The position numbers and the translations under genes are program-made. From JAYWXI01 sp036016955 (GTDB taxonomy: Bacteria; Bacteroidota; Bacteroidia; Flavobacteriales; Weeksellaceae), in contig NZ_JAYWXI010000002.1 in the NCBI RefSeq assembly GCF_036016955.1, positions 186,001-250,000 of the forward strand: a DNA stretch of 64,000 nucleotides, given 5' to 3'. The notes under the pieces are model-generated. The model saw only the letters and a list, made by a program, of their open reading frames with translations. It was not told the DNA's origin and made no database searches. Below are positions 41,916-51,214 of the stretch, piece by piece. The stretch's first letter is position 1; the number at the start of each line of letters is the position of its first letter.

Positions 41916-42614
41916 ATGGTTATTGGGAGCGGGCTTATAGCATCATTATTTACGAATGCAGATAGAGAAGATATCATTTTTTTTGCTTCGGGGGTTTCTA
42001 ATTCGCTAGAAGTTAGGGAGGAGGAGTTTATGCGCGAGGAAAAACTTCTTAGAGAGACCATTAGCAACCATCCGGATAAGGTAATGGTATATTTTTCTAC
42101 TTGTAGCATATACGATTCTTCTAAGGTAGATAGCCCTTATGTGCGTCACAAATTGAAAATGGAGACTATTGTCTCGAATAATAGTAGCAGCTATTTAATT
42201 TTAAGGTTAAGCAATGTGGTAGGCAAAGGGGGGAATCCCAATTTGCTGATGAATTATTTGGTGCGATCGGTGGTGAATGGGGACGTCATAAATGTACACA
42301 CCAAAGCAACTAGAAACTTGATAGATGCCGATGATGTGAGAGCCATTGTATTGAGTTTGCTCGAAACCCCAAATAAAAACACCATTATCAATCTGGCTTA
42401 TTTGGAAAATTATACGATTGTTGAAATAGTGGAGGTATTGGAGTCTTTTTTTAAAACCAAACTTAATCTTAACCTTATCAAAGCAGGGTCCGGCTATCCT
42501 ATTAGCATTTCGGCGGAAGTGAATCGTTATTACATACAAAACAATTTTCTAGATAAAGAAAACTATCTCAGAGCGATTTTGTCTAAGTATTATTTGGCTT
42601 GTAGAGCGGATTAA
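41916..42614 (+). CDS. NAD(P)-binding sugar epimerase/reductase-like SDR
   Basis: A 232-residue short SDR-type protein. The N-terminus VIGSGLIASLF is a Rossmann dinucleotide loop; YFSTCSIYDSSK followed by YVRHKLKMETIV gives the S/T-YxxxK-like active site (Tyr-x3-Lys around residue 74). RLSNVVGKGGNPNLLMNYLV and LIDADDVRAIV match extended SDRs of nucleotide-sugar pathways. It is short for this family (usually about 300), lacking much of the strand-helix stretch after the first motif. The product sugar is unknown. The start is set by an in-frame TGA at 41892. Confidence 0.78.
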   Translation: MVIGSGLIASLFTNADREDIIFFASGVSNSLEVREEEFMREEKLLRETISNHPDKVMVYFSTCSIYDSSKVDSPYVRHKLKMETIVSNNSSSYLILRLSNVVGKGGNPNLLMNYLVRSVVNGDVINVHTKATRNLIDADDVRAIVLSLLETPNKNTIINLAYLENYTIVEIVEVLESFFKTKLNLNLIKAGSGYPISISAEVNRYYIQNNFLDKENYLRAILSKYYLACRAD

Positions 42615-42643
42615 AGTTACATTTGTGTTTTAGTTTGATAAAA

Positions 42644-43210
42644 ATGAAAGGATTTATATTGTTTTTAGTTAATAAACTTTTTAATTTGTTTAAATATTCG
42701 GAAACTTTTTTTCTAAGAAAGAAATTTTTTGCGAACTCTAAATCCCAGGTTCATGCCTCTTTTAGATTGGGGGGCTATAATACGTTGGATATTCATTCTA
42801 AGGCTGTTTTCAATATAGCAGAAAATGTGATGATAAATCAAAATAATTTTATCACAGTAAAGAAAGAGGCTCAATTGAGTATAGGAAAAGAGACTTACAT
42901 TACTAGGGCTACTATTTCTTGTTTGGAAGAGATAACCATTGGAGAAAACTGTATTTTGGGAGAAGGGTTGAAAATTTTTGATCATAATCACAGTTATACT
43001 CAGGAGCCTTTTTCTGTATCTAAAACAGAATTTAATACAGCACCTATAAAAATTGGTAATAATGTTTGGACAGGAGCGAATTGCATTATATTGAAAGGCG
43101 TGACGATAGGAGATAATGTGATTTTGGGAGCAGGGTGTACCATATATAAAGATATTCCTTCGAATAGTATAGTGATTAATAAACAAGAGTTAATACTAAA
43201 ATCGGTGTAA
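42644..43210 (+). CDS. Hexapeptide-repeat sugar O-acetyltransferase
   Basis: A 188-residue left-handed beta-helix acyltransferase. Repeats run from about residue 60 (AVFNIAENVMINQNNFITV) to the end, with the catalytic His in FDHNHSY and the closing PIKIGNNVWTGANCIILKGVTIGDN run of the WbbJ/maltose-acetyltransferase type. The ATG at 42644 is preferred over a TTG at 42623. Acetyl groups would be added to a glycan unit or nucleotide sugar. Confidence 0.88.
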   Translation: MKGFILFLVNKLFNLFKYSETFFLRKKFFANSKSQVHASFRLGGYNTLDIHSKAVFNIAENVMINQNNFITVKKEAQLSIGKETYITRATISCLEEITIGENCILGEGLKIFDHNHSYTQEPFSVSKTEFNTAPIKIGNNVWTGANCIILKGVTIGDNVILGAGCTIYKDIPSNSIVINKQELILKSV

Positions 43211-43215
43211 TCAGT

Positions 43216-44187
43216 ATGAGTTTGGGATTTCCTATGGTATCGGTTATAATGTCGGTGTATAACGCAGAAAAATATTTGGCAGAAGCAATAGACTCGGTTC
43301 TTAATCAGACATATAGTGATTTTGAATTTATTATCATTGATGATTGTTCTACAGACTCCTCTTTTGCTATATTAAAAAAGTATGCCGCTAAAGATTCAAG
43401 GATAAAATTATTGCAAAAGAAAGAAAATAAGGGGACTCAGGGATTTATTGAAAATTTGAATTGGGGACTTGAGGAAGCTAGAGGTAAATATATTGCAAGG
43501 ATGGATGCGGATGATATTAGCCATCCTACTAGATTTGAAAAGCAAGTGGATTTTTTAGATAATAATCCAAATGTTTTTATTATAGGCGCTCAATTAGATT
43601 TAATAAACGAGAAAAATGAAATAATAGGAGAAAAGTTAGCTAGCACTTACAATGAGGAAATTCAAGAGCGAATGCTTAAAACAATACAGCTATTTCATCC
43701 TGTTATTATGTTCAGAAATGAAGGTTTAAGGTATAGGGACAAGGTTTGGTATTGTGAGGATTATGAGCTGTATCTTCGTTTGATGTCGAAACAAAAAAAG
43801 ATGGCTAATTTGCCAATTAAATTATTGAAATATAGGGTTTTAGGTGGTTCTATATCAAGAAAAGGGAGTAAGTTTATTAAATACATGTTTCTATCTAAAG
43901 CCTTTGAAATGTATTATGAAAGACAAAAAACAGGAAAAGATACTTACGAACAAATTAATCCTCACGCTTATGTGAATATACATAATATAGATTATAAAAA
44001 CTCCATGCAAGAAATGGAACAAGCTGCGAGAGCTTGTTTAAAATATAAATTCAGAGAAGAATTGGTAGATCTAGTGAAGAAACAAAAAAAGTTTTATCCT
44101 AATGAGAAGTTTGGATTTTATTCTTTGGTAAGTAAGCTGCCATCGAATTTATTTAATCTCTGTTGTAGAATCTTAAATCGGATATAA
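43216..44187 (+). CDS. GT2 family glycosyltransferase
   Basis: A 323-residue GT-A enzyme: VSVIMSVYNAEKYLAEAIDSVLNQTYSDFEFIIIDD at the N-terminus, KYIARMDADDISHPTRFEKQV with the DxDD metal site, and WYCEDYELYLRLMSK with the ED catalytic-base pair. A standard capsule GT2. It begins 5 bp after the acetyltransferase gene. Confidence 0.92.
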   Translation: MSLGFPMVSVIMSVYNAEKYLAEAIDSVLNQTYSDFEFIIIDDCSTDSSFAILKKYAAKDSRIKLLQKKENKGTQGFIENLNWGLEEARGKYIARMDADDISHPTRFEKQVDFLDNNPNVFIIGAQLDLINEKNEIIGEKLASTYNEEIQERMLKTIQLFHPVIMFRNEGLRYRDKVWYCEDYELYLRLMSKQKKMANLPIKLLKYRVLGGSISRKGSKFIKYMFLSKAFEMYYERQKTGKDTYEQINPHAYVNIHNIDYKNSMQEMEQAARACLKYKFREELVDLVKKQKKFYPNEKFGFYSLVSKLPSNLFNLCCRILNRI

Positions 44188-44199
44188 CATAGAATAAAA

Positions 44200-45216
44200 A
44201 TGGATATATATATAAAATCATTCAATAGAGCATACTATCTAGATCGTTGTCTAGCGTCTATTGCAAGAAATGTGAAGGGAACTTATTCTATTACGGTTCT
44301 AGATGACGGTACTCTTCCAAAATATTTGGATAAAATAAAAGAGAAGTATCCTTATATCAATGTTAGAACTTCAAAATCTTATTCTCAAAAAGTAAAGGCG
44401 GTAGAAGATAATATTTTATTGGGGAAGGATATAGACGGTTTTAGTATTCCTACCGACTTATGGATAGAAGCAGTTGAAAACGGAGCGGATTACTGTATCG
44501 TTACAGAAGATGATGTGTGGTTTACAGAAACAATTGATGTAGAAAATTTACTAACAGAAGCAGAGAAAAATAACATCAATCTTTTAAAATTAGGTTGGCT
44601 AAGTAACTTTAAAGAGGATGAATATCTCCAAATAGTTAAAATTAATGAGAATATCAATTTTAATAGGCCTAAAGATTTGTTTTTAGGTTCTAAGTGGCTG
44701 ATGGATATATTTTTCTATAATAAATACAAGTTTTTTACACTAGGATATAAATTAGGCATTTTTGATAATTATACCAAAAGAAAATACTGGTCGCTCAATT
44801 CTATTTTGATGGGGCTATGGAAAAAAGAGTATTGGCTAGAAGTTTGGAAAGACGCAAAGGGTAAGGTGGACGAAAAACAACAATTAAGAAACGCTGCCGC
44901 TTACTATAATAAACATAAAAATAATCTTAATTTTATAGCAAGACTTTCCAAGGAAGCCATGAAAACGACTTTTCAAAGTTCTGCGACCAATTCTTATCAT
45001 GAGTATGGTTTTAAGGTGGATATTAACTATATCAACTACCTTTTGAATGAGGCTTGGTATAACGAAACCTTAGATAGTATGCAAAATTATCCTAATGACT
45101 TTTCTATTGAGTATCTAGAAACCTTCTTTGATGATAAGGTGGATAAAAACGAATATCGTAAGTGGGTAGAGCAGTTTAAAAATCAATACAGGAGTTTGGG
45201 TTGTGACATCGAATAG
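44200..45216 (+). CDS. Putative GT-A glycosyltransferase of unusual type
   Basis: A 338-residue protein. The start IYIKSFNRAYYLDRCLASIARNVKG and YCIVTEDDVWFT with an acidic EDD cluster (about residue 103) suggest a GT-A fold glycosyltransferase, but the usual VSVIxPxYN and DADD motifs are altered. The C-terminal third (DEKQQLRNAAAYYNKHKNNLNFIARLSK) has no recognised pattern. It is placed between a GT2 and the polymerase gene, which supports a sugar-transfer role. Confidence 0.65.
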   Translation: MDIYIKSFNRAYYLDRCLASIARNVKGTYSITVLDDGTLPKYLDKIKEKYPYINVRTSKSYSQKVKAVEDNILLGKDIDGFSIPTDLWIEAVENGADYCIVTEDDVWFTETIDVENLLTEAEKNNINLLKLGWLSNFKEDEYLQIVKINENINFNRPKDLFLGSKWLMDIFFYNKYKFFTLGYKLGIFDNYTKRKYWSLNSILMGLWKKEYWLEVWKDAKGKVDEKQQLRNAAAYYNKHKNNLNFIARLSKEAMKTTFQSSATNSYHEYGFKVDINYINYLLNEAWYNETLDSMQNYPNDFSIEYLETFFDDKVDKNEYRKWVEQFKNQYRSLGCDIE

Positions 45217-45275
45217 TATGGGGCTATAAAATCTAAACGAAAAATACTGGGTATGTTTAATAAAAAATAAAATGA

Positions 45276-46394
45276 GTGGGTATTAGTATATTACATCCGT
45301 ATTTTACGATTGCTATTATTGCGCTTATCGTAATCAGCGTAATGGAGTTTAGGAGCGGACCGTATTCTCCTAAAAAACAAATTTGGTTCGTTGTTGCCTT
45401 TCTCATTGTATTGGCAGGCTTTAGAAATCTGATGATTGACGATAGGGCCTATAAAGATATGTATGCCCTTTTTGGAGTTAATTTGCCCTATGATATATCG
45501 GTATTAAAGGAAAATTTTTATGGAATAGAGTGGATCTACGCTCTCTATAATAAAATTATTTTTTCTTTGGGGATGCCTTTTTCTTTCCTTGTTTTTTTCA
45601 CGGCTCTGATGACAGTTTCGATTAAGTGTCGGTTTGTAAGTATTAATAGTGCATATCCGGCGTTAAGTTTTTTGCTGTATATGATTCCGTCGTACTTTAC
45701 GGGAGATATGGCGCATATGAGACAAGCGGTGGCGATAGCCCTTGTGTTTCTTTCGTATGAAGCGATAAAGCACCGAAGACTTTGGCTTTTTTTGGTGTTA
45801 ATTTATATCGCTAATGGGTTTCATAACTCATCTTTGATTTTTTTGTTTGCTTATTGGCTGGTTTTGCTTCCCATGAAAAAATGGTTTATTATTTCTGCGG
45901 TGGCCTTATGTATGGTGCTTTCTCCATTTGAAGTGTACAATAATATTTCCTTGTTGGAGGGGATTACCCCAAAGGAAGTTATGCAAGATTACCAAAATTA
46001 TGAGAGTATCGTGCACGAGGAAACAGGGAAGCTGAGGTTTAACGATATACTATCCATGTTCTATCTTTTTTTCATTCTTGCTTTCAATGAGGAGGCGGAA
46101 GAAAAAATTCCTTATTATGAGTATATGAGGAATATTGTAGTGGTTGGGATTTGTATTTATTTTATTTTCCGGAACAGCCCGATATTTTCTACACGATTGG
46201 TTACCTATTATTATCTTTTTGCTAGTATTATGGTTCCCAGTATTATTGCCTCGGTATCTTCCCAGCACCTTCGGAAGTATTTGTATGGGGTGATGTTGTG
46301 TTTTGTGGTTTTTTATTATTTTGTTTTTGCAAATAATGCAGGAAAAAAAGGTTTTACGCCGGAGAATTATTCAAACTGGCTTATCGGGGGATAA
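45276..46394 (+). CDS. EpsG/Wzy-like polysaccharide polymerase
   Basis: A 372-residue integral membrane protein with about 9-10 transmembrane segments. It shows the EpsG signature: MEFRSGPYSPKKQIWF near the N-terminus, FRNLMIDDRAYKDMY in the first periplasmic loop, and MRQAVAIALVFLSYEAIKHR. It would link repeat units in the periplasm. The start is GTG, since an in-frame TGA lies directly before it and the first in-frame ATG removes a membrane helix. Confidence 0.88.
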   Translation: MGISILHPYFTIAIIALIVISVMEFRSGPYSPKKQIWFVVAFLIVLAGFRNLMIDDRAYKDMYALFGVNLPYDISVLKENFYGIEWIYALYNKIIFSLGMPFSFLVFFTALMTVSIKCRFVSINSAYPALSFLLYMIPSYFTGDMAHMRQAVAIALVFLSYEAIKHRRLWLFLVLIYIANGFHNSSLIFLFAYWLVLLPMKKWFIISAVALCMVLSPFEVYNNISLLEGITPKEVMQDYQNYESIVHEETGKLRFNDILSMFYLFFILAFNEEAEEKIPYYEYMRNIVVVGICIYFIFRNSPIFSTRLVTYYYLFASIMVPSIIASVSSQHLRKYLYGVMLCFVVFYYFVFANNAGKKGFTPENYSNWLIGG

Positions 46395-46522
46395 TTTTTA
46401 GTGTGAGCAGGGCTAGGACATGCATTTTCTTTTTTTCTTTGAGGACGGAGCAAATTCTAAAAGTATGAAATCATTACTCTAAATCTTTTGTTTTCAAGAG
46501 GGGTGAATTTTTGATAATCGTT

Positions 46523-47683
46523 ATGGATAAATCACAAAAAATAAAAGTATTATTTAGACTTAGGTCTTTAGAGATGGGAGGGGTGCCACGGGTGGTTTTA
46601 GACTTGTTGAGGAATCTTCCTAAGGACAAGTTTGATTTGGCTTTAATGCTTAATTTGTATCAAGGTGAACTGGTCTCTGAAATACCTAAAGAAGTTAGGC
46701 TTATCGTGGTGGAAAAAGGGAGAGAGCAGATGTCTCAAAATGCTTTTGTTCAAAAAATACAACTGGGACTAAGGCGATTGAAGTTAGAATTCTACGATAA
46801 ATTTCCGAGTTTACTTTATGCTTTTAAAGTAAAGGAAGAGTACGATATAGAAGTATCGCCGGGCTATGCGGAATTTGAGATGGTGCTCAATTCACCTAAT
46901 AAAAAATCCAAAAAAGTAGGGTGGTTTCATACCGATGTTAGCTACGATAAAGATGAGGCAAGGGTAAAAAAACGCATTGATTTGATGAAGAGGTTTGACT
47001 GGATGATTTTTGGGGCTGCACAAACCAGACAGGTGATAGAAGATTTGTATGGTGTAACTTACCCAAAGAGTTCAGTTATTTACAATGTTATTAAAATCAA
47101 TGAAGCGAGAGAGAAAGCAGAAGCTTTTAAAGTAGATTTTGATGTTCGTCCGTGCTTTACCTCAATTGGAAGGTTGCATAGCAGAAAGGGTTATCATACT
47201 TTAATAAAAGTCCATAAACGATTGATAGACGAAGGTTTACTACACTCTATTGCCGTTATAGGTGGAGGGAATGAGATGGAAAATCTGAAAAATCAAGCAA
47301 GAGAATTATCCGTAGAAAAAACTTTTTTACTTTTGGATACTCAAAAAAATCCTTGGCCTTATGTTAAAGCGTCGGATTATTTTGTGCTACCGTCTCAATC
47401 GGAGAGTTATCCGCTAACGATAGGTGAGGTTATGGCGTTAGGGAAACCAATTATTTCCACCAATGTAGGTGGCATACCAGAAATGATAGATGATGGGAAA
47501 GATGGTATTTTGGTTAATTACGATGAAAATGAACTTTTTGAAGCAATGAAAGCATTCCTTACCAATCCAGAATTGGTGGAGAAAATTAAAAAAGGAACTT
47601 TAGGTGCTGATGAAAAGTTTGATGAGAGAAAGATATATGCTCAAGTTACAGAAGTGTTTGAGAGATTGGTAGCAAAGCCTTAG
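46523..47683 (+). CDS. GT4 family glycosyltransferase, paralogue of 28570-29733
   Basis: A 386-residue GT-B enzyme. LFRLRSLEMGGVPRVVLDLL, NLPKDKFDLALMLNLYQG, FTSIGRLHSRKGYHTLIKVHKRL and SQSESYPLTIGEVMALGKPI mark a GT4. Many of these match the minus-strand GT4 at 28570-29733 block by block. The ATG at 46523 is chosen over a TTG at 46511. A 128-bp gap precedes it, the widest within the locus; no promoter is clearly readable there. Confidence 0.9.
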   Translation: MDKSQKIKVLFRLRSLEMGGVPRVVLDLLRNLPKDKFDLALMLNLYQGELVSEIPKEVRLIVVEKGREQMSQNAFVQKIQLGLRRLKLEFYDKFPSLLYAFKVKEEYDIEVSPGYAEFEMVLNSPNKKSKKVGWFHTDVSYDKDEARVKKRIDLMKRFDWMIFGAAQTRQVIEDLYGVTYPKSSVIYNVIKINEAREKAEAFKVDFDVRPCFTSIGRLHSRKGYHTLIKVHKRLIDEGLLHSIAVIGGGNEMENLKNQARELSVEKTFLLLDTQKNPWPYVKASDYFVLPSQSESYPLTIGEVMALGKPIISTNVGGIPEMIDDGKDGILVNYDENELFEAMKAFLTNPELVEKIKKGTLGADEKFDERKIYAQVTEVFERLVAKP

Positions 47684-47697
47684 AAATAAAACTAAAA

Positions 47698-48609
47698 ATG
47701 AACAACGATATAAAAATCACGATAGTTACACCAACCTATAACCGAGCTCACACTTTGCCTCGGGTGTTTAACTCTTTAAAAAAACAGAGTTTTTTAGGTT
47801 TTAAGTGGTTGATTATGGATGATGGTTCTACTGATAACACTAAAGAAGTGGTGGAAGGATTTAAGGAAGAAAGTCCGTTTGAGATAGAGTATTACTATTT
47901 AGAAAATTCAAAAAAATTTTACACTTCCTTTTTGGGAATAGAGAAGGTAGAGTCGCCCTTTTTTACTATTTTGGATTCTGATGATGCATATATTCCAGAT
48001 GCTTTAGAAACGATGTATCAATCTATAAAAAGCTTAGACAGTAAAATATTTATTTCTGCAACATTTAATTCTATTACTCCAGAAGGCAAATTAGTAGGAA
48101 CACCTTTTCCAGAAGGATTAGAAGGCTCTATACTAGAAATGCGATATAAGCATAAAGTTAGAGGTGACAAACATACAATTTTTAATACTAGTAAGTATCA
48201 CAGATATCTGAAAAAATTTGATTATTCAAAATTTAAAGGTAAATACGCTCCTCAAAAAATTTTTTTTCATATGTATGATGCTGCTGGGGAGAGGTCTAAA
48301 TTTATAAATAAATATACTAGAATTTATTACCAAGATAATGATGATGCTAATTCAATGTCTAAAGATAGAGTAAAACCAACCTCATATGAAGGACTTTTAT
48401 GTGGACATCTCTCCTTTATTAACAATTATAAATCTCTCCTTTTTGTTTATCCTGTAGCGCTAATAAGAAACATTGTAGGCTATCAGTACTATTCATTTAA
48501 AAATGGAAGTTCTTTTAGAAATATCTTGATGGATATTCAACCGTCTTTAATAAAGGTATTAAGTTGGGGACTTTTACCCTTTGGTTTTTTATATCATAAA
48601 GTGAGGTAA
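47698..48609 (+). CDS. GT2 family glycosyltransferase
   Basis: A 303-residue GT-A enzyme: ITIVTPTYNRAHTLPRVFNSLKKQ, LIMDDGSTDNTKEVV, and FTILDSDDAYIPDALETM with the DSDD metal site. The C-terminal part has a membrane-proximal hydrophobic stretch (SLLFVYPVALIRNIVGYQYY). It resembles GT2 enzymes that act on a glycolipid acceptor. 14 bp after the GT4. Confidence 0.9.
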   Translation: MNNDIKITIVTPTYNRAHTLPRVFNSLKKQSFLGFKWLIMDDGSTDNTKEVVEGFKEESPFEIEYYYLENSKKFYTSFLGIEKVESPFFTILDSDDAYIPDALETMYQSIKSLDSKIFISATFNSITPEGKLVGTPFPEGLEGSILEMRYKHKVRGDKHTIFNTSKYHRYLKKFDYSKFKGKYAPQKIFFHMYDAAGERSKFINKYTRIYYQDNDDANSMSKDRVKPTSYEGLLCGHLSFINNYKSLLFVYPVALIRNIVGYQYYSFKNGSSFRNILMDIQPSLIKVLSWGLLPFGFLYHKVR

Positions 48610-48611
48610 TT

Positions 48612-49757
48612 ATGGACGGGAAAGGTAAAAAGGTACTATTGGTGTACTACAAATTATTTAAACCGGGCGGTGTGGCTAAGGTGATGACCACTTTGGCCAA
48701 TGAGCTTGTGGAGGAAGGGTATAATGTAGAAATTCTATTGTTAATGTCGCCCAGACCTAATTTTTATCCATTAAATGAAAATGTCAAAATACATCATATA
48801 GATACTTTTTCCCATTGGGCTTGGAAAATATGTGAATTTAATGTAAAGTGGCTTAGATTTATTCCTAAAATACACAATATTAATGCTTATATTCACCATA
48901 TAGGTGTTTATCTAATGTTGAAAAAATGGTTGAAAAAAAATCATCAGAATTACGATACTATTATTTCTTGTTGGTATAAATTGTCTTCTTTTATAGGAGT
49001 AATGGGTAGAGAAATAGCCAAAAAAACTATTGCTTGGGAGCATATGAGTTTTACGAGTATGGGGAAGTTTTATAGTGCCTTGGCAAAGAGATATTATAAA
49101 AATTTGAAATGCATTATTGCTACAAATAAACCTGGAGAAAAATATTACCTTTCAATTGGTAAAAGGAGTCAGACGATTTATAATATAATGGACGCTAGCT
49201 TTGAAAAGTTGAATTATATCCCTTTTGCTGAAAAAAAGAATGTAATTGCATTAGTGGCCAGATTAGATGCTGAGAAAAATGTAGAAGAATTTATAGAGAT
49301 TATATCGGAAATTAACTTGCCGGAGAGATGGGGGGTTAGAATAATGGGAGATGGGACTTGCCGAGAAAAAATACAATATAAAATTACCCATCACAATCTT
49401 GCGGATAAGGTGAGGTTGATGGGAACGGGCAACTTAGACGATGTTAAAAATTTGATTATAGAATCTAAAATATGTTGTTTAACTTCTACGGCAGAGGCTT
49501 TGCCTACGATTTTAATTCAAGCGATGTTCTGTTCAAATGTTTTAATAGCTTACGATTGTAATTATGGTCCGTCGGACATTATCAATGAGAATAATGGATT
49601 TTTAATTCCTCTTAAAAATAAAGAATCATTCAGAGAAAAGCTACAATATCTATTGGATAATCCAGTGGATTTAGAGCGTTTATCACACTCTTCCTATATG
49701 GAGGCACAAAAATGGAAGAAAGATAAAATTTTAGAACAATGGAAAAAAATAATATAG
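48612..49757 (+). CDS. GT4 family glycosyltransferase
   Basis: A 381-residue GT-B enzyme: VLLVYYKLFKPGGVAKVMTTLANEL with the GGV loop, ALVARLDAEKNVEEFIEII, RLMGTGNLDDVKNLIIESKICCLTSTAEALPTILIQAMF. The C-terminal motif is E-A-L-P-T with a shortened EX7E, seen in many capsule GT4s. It starts 2 bp after the GT2 and is followed at 6 bp by the MBOAT gene. Confidence 0.88.
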   Translation: MDGKGKKVLLVYYKLFKPGGVAKVMTTLANELVEEGYNVEILLLMSPRPNFYPLNENVKIHHIDTFSHWAWKICEFNVKWLRFIPKIHNINAYIHHIGVYLMLKKWLKKNHQNYDTIISCWYKLSSFIGVMGREIAKKTIAWEHMSFTSMGKFYSALAKRYYKNLKCIIATNKPGEKYYLSIGKRSQTIYNIMDASFEKLNYIPFAEKKNVIALVARLDAEKNVEEFIEIISEINLPERWGVRIMGDGTCREKIQYKITHHNLADKVRLMGTGNLDDVKNLIIESKICCLTSTAEALPTILIQAMFCSNVLIAYDCNYGPSDIINENNGFLIPLKNKESFREKLQYLLDNPVDLERLSHSSYMEAQKWKKDKILEQWKKII

Positions 49758-49763
49758 CAAGCC

Positions 49764-51209
49764 ATGCTTTTTAACTCAATAGAATTTGCGATATTTTTAC
49801 CGATAGTTTTTATACTTTATTGGTTTGTATTTCATAAAAATATAAAACTGCAAAACTTTTTTATAGTAGTTGTAAGTTATGTTTTTTATGGTTGGTGGGA
49901 TTGGCGTTTTCTTTTTCTTATCCTATTTAGTACAGTCTTAGACTATTCTTTAGGAAGGTTACTGGCTTTAGATGAGAAGCCTAAAAAACGAAAGATGTAT
50001 CTTATCATTAGTGTGATAATTAACTTAGGGTTTTTAGGATTCTTTAAGTATTGTAACTTCTTTATAGATAACTTTATAGCAGCATTTACTTTTTTTGGAC
50101 AAAAACCATCTATTCACACGCTTAATATTTTGCTTCCTGTAGGGATTAGCTTTTATACCTTCCAAACATTAAGCTATACTATAGATGTGTATAAGAAGAA
50201 ACTAGAGCCAACCAAGGATTTCATTGCATTTAGTGCTTTTGTGAGCTTTTTCCCGCAGTTGGTAGCGGGACCTATTGAGAGGGCCACGCACCTATTGCCT
50301 CAATTTTATAAAAAGAGGGAATTTGACTACACTAAGGCGGTGGACGGTATGCGTCAAATTCTTTGGGGGCTATTTAAGAAAATGGTAATAGCGGATAACT
50401 GTGCGGTTTATGCTAATCAGATTTTTGCGAGTTCGGATACCTCTTCGGGAAGTACGCTAGTGCTTGGTGCTATATTTTTCACTTTTCAAATCTATGGGGA
50501 TTTTTCTGGCTATTCGGACATTGCCATAGGGACCTCTCGTTTATTTGGGTTTGATTTGATGAAGAACTTTGCCTATCCTTATTTCTCTCGTGATGTAGCA
50601 GAATTTTGGAGGCGCTGGCATATTTCTCTTTCCACTTGGTTTAGAGATTATCTATATATTCCTTTGGGCGGGAGCAAGGGCGGAAATTGGATGAGAATTA
50701 GAAATACCTTCATTATTTTCTTGGTGAGTGGGTTTTGGCACGGAGCGAATTGGACCTTTATTGTTTGGGGATTTCTAAATGCCCTTTTCATAATGCCGTC
50801 CATTGTATTGAAAACGAATAGAAATAATCTGGAAGTGGTGGCTCATGATAGGGTATTACCTTCTCTTAGGGATATTTTTAATATGCTTATTACCTTTGGA
50901 TTGATGGTTTTTGCGTGGATTTTTTTCAGAGCAGAAAATATGGCTCATGCCGTTTCTTATATTACTAATATATTTCAACCATCATTATTCAGTTTTCCTA
51001 GCCTTAATAAGGCGGCATTAGCTACTTTGATTTTGGTTGGCTTTTTATTGGTCATGGAATGGCAAGGACGAAGAGGAGCGTTTGCATTAGAAAGTTTTTG
51101 GCTCAAAAAACCTCGTTTGTTAAGATGGAGTTTTTATGCGTTTGTGATTCTTTTGATAGGTTTGTTTATGCAGACTAACGAAACACCATTTATTTATTTT
51201 CAGTTTTAA
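49764..51209 (+). CDS. MBOAT family O-acyltransferase
   Basis: A 481-residue membrane-bound O-acyltransferase of the AlgI/DltB/PatA type, with about 10-12 transmembrane segments. Conserved: LLPVGISFYTFQTLSYTIDVYKK, FPQLVAGPIERATHLLPQF, GDFSGYSDIAIGTSRLFGF, PYFSRDVAEFWRRWHISLS, the LYIPLGG loop and the catalytic His in SGFWHGANWTF (about residue 325). It moves acyl groups across the inner membrane for glycan O-acetylation. The next gene, 5 bp away, is its likely periplasmic partner. Confidence 0.93.
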   Translation: MLFNSIEFAIFLPIVFILYWFVFHKNIKLQNFFIVVVSYVFYGWWDWRFLFLILFSTVLDYSLGRLLALDEKPKKRKMYLIISVIINLGFLGFFKYCNFFIDNFIAAFTFFGQKPSIHTLNILLPVGISFYTFQTLSYTIDVYKKKLEPTKDFIAFSAFVSFFPQLVAGPIERATHLLPQFYKKREFDYTKAVDGMRQILWGLFKKMVIADNCAVYANQIFASSDTSSGSTLVLGAIFFTFQIYGDFSGYSDIAIGTSRLFGFDLMKNFAYPYFSRDVAEFWRRWHISLSTWFRDYLYIPLGGSKGGNWMRIRNTFIIFLVSGFWHGANWTFIVWGFLNALFIMPSIVLKTNRNNLEVVAHDRVLPSLRDIFNMLITFGLMVFAWIFFRAENMAHAVSYITNIFQPSLFSFPSLNKAALATLILVGFLLVMEWQGRRGAFALESFWLKKPRLLRWSFYAFVILLIGLFMQTNETPFIYFQF

Positions 51210-51214
51210 TAGAT

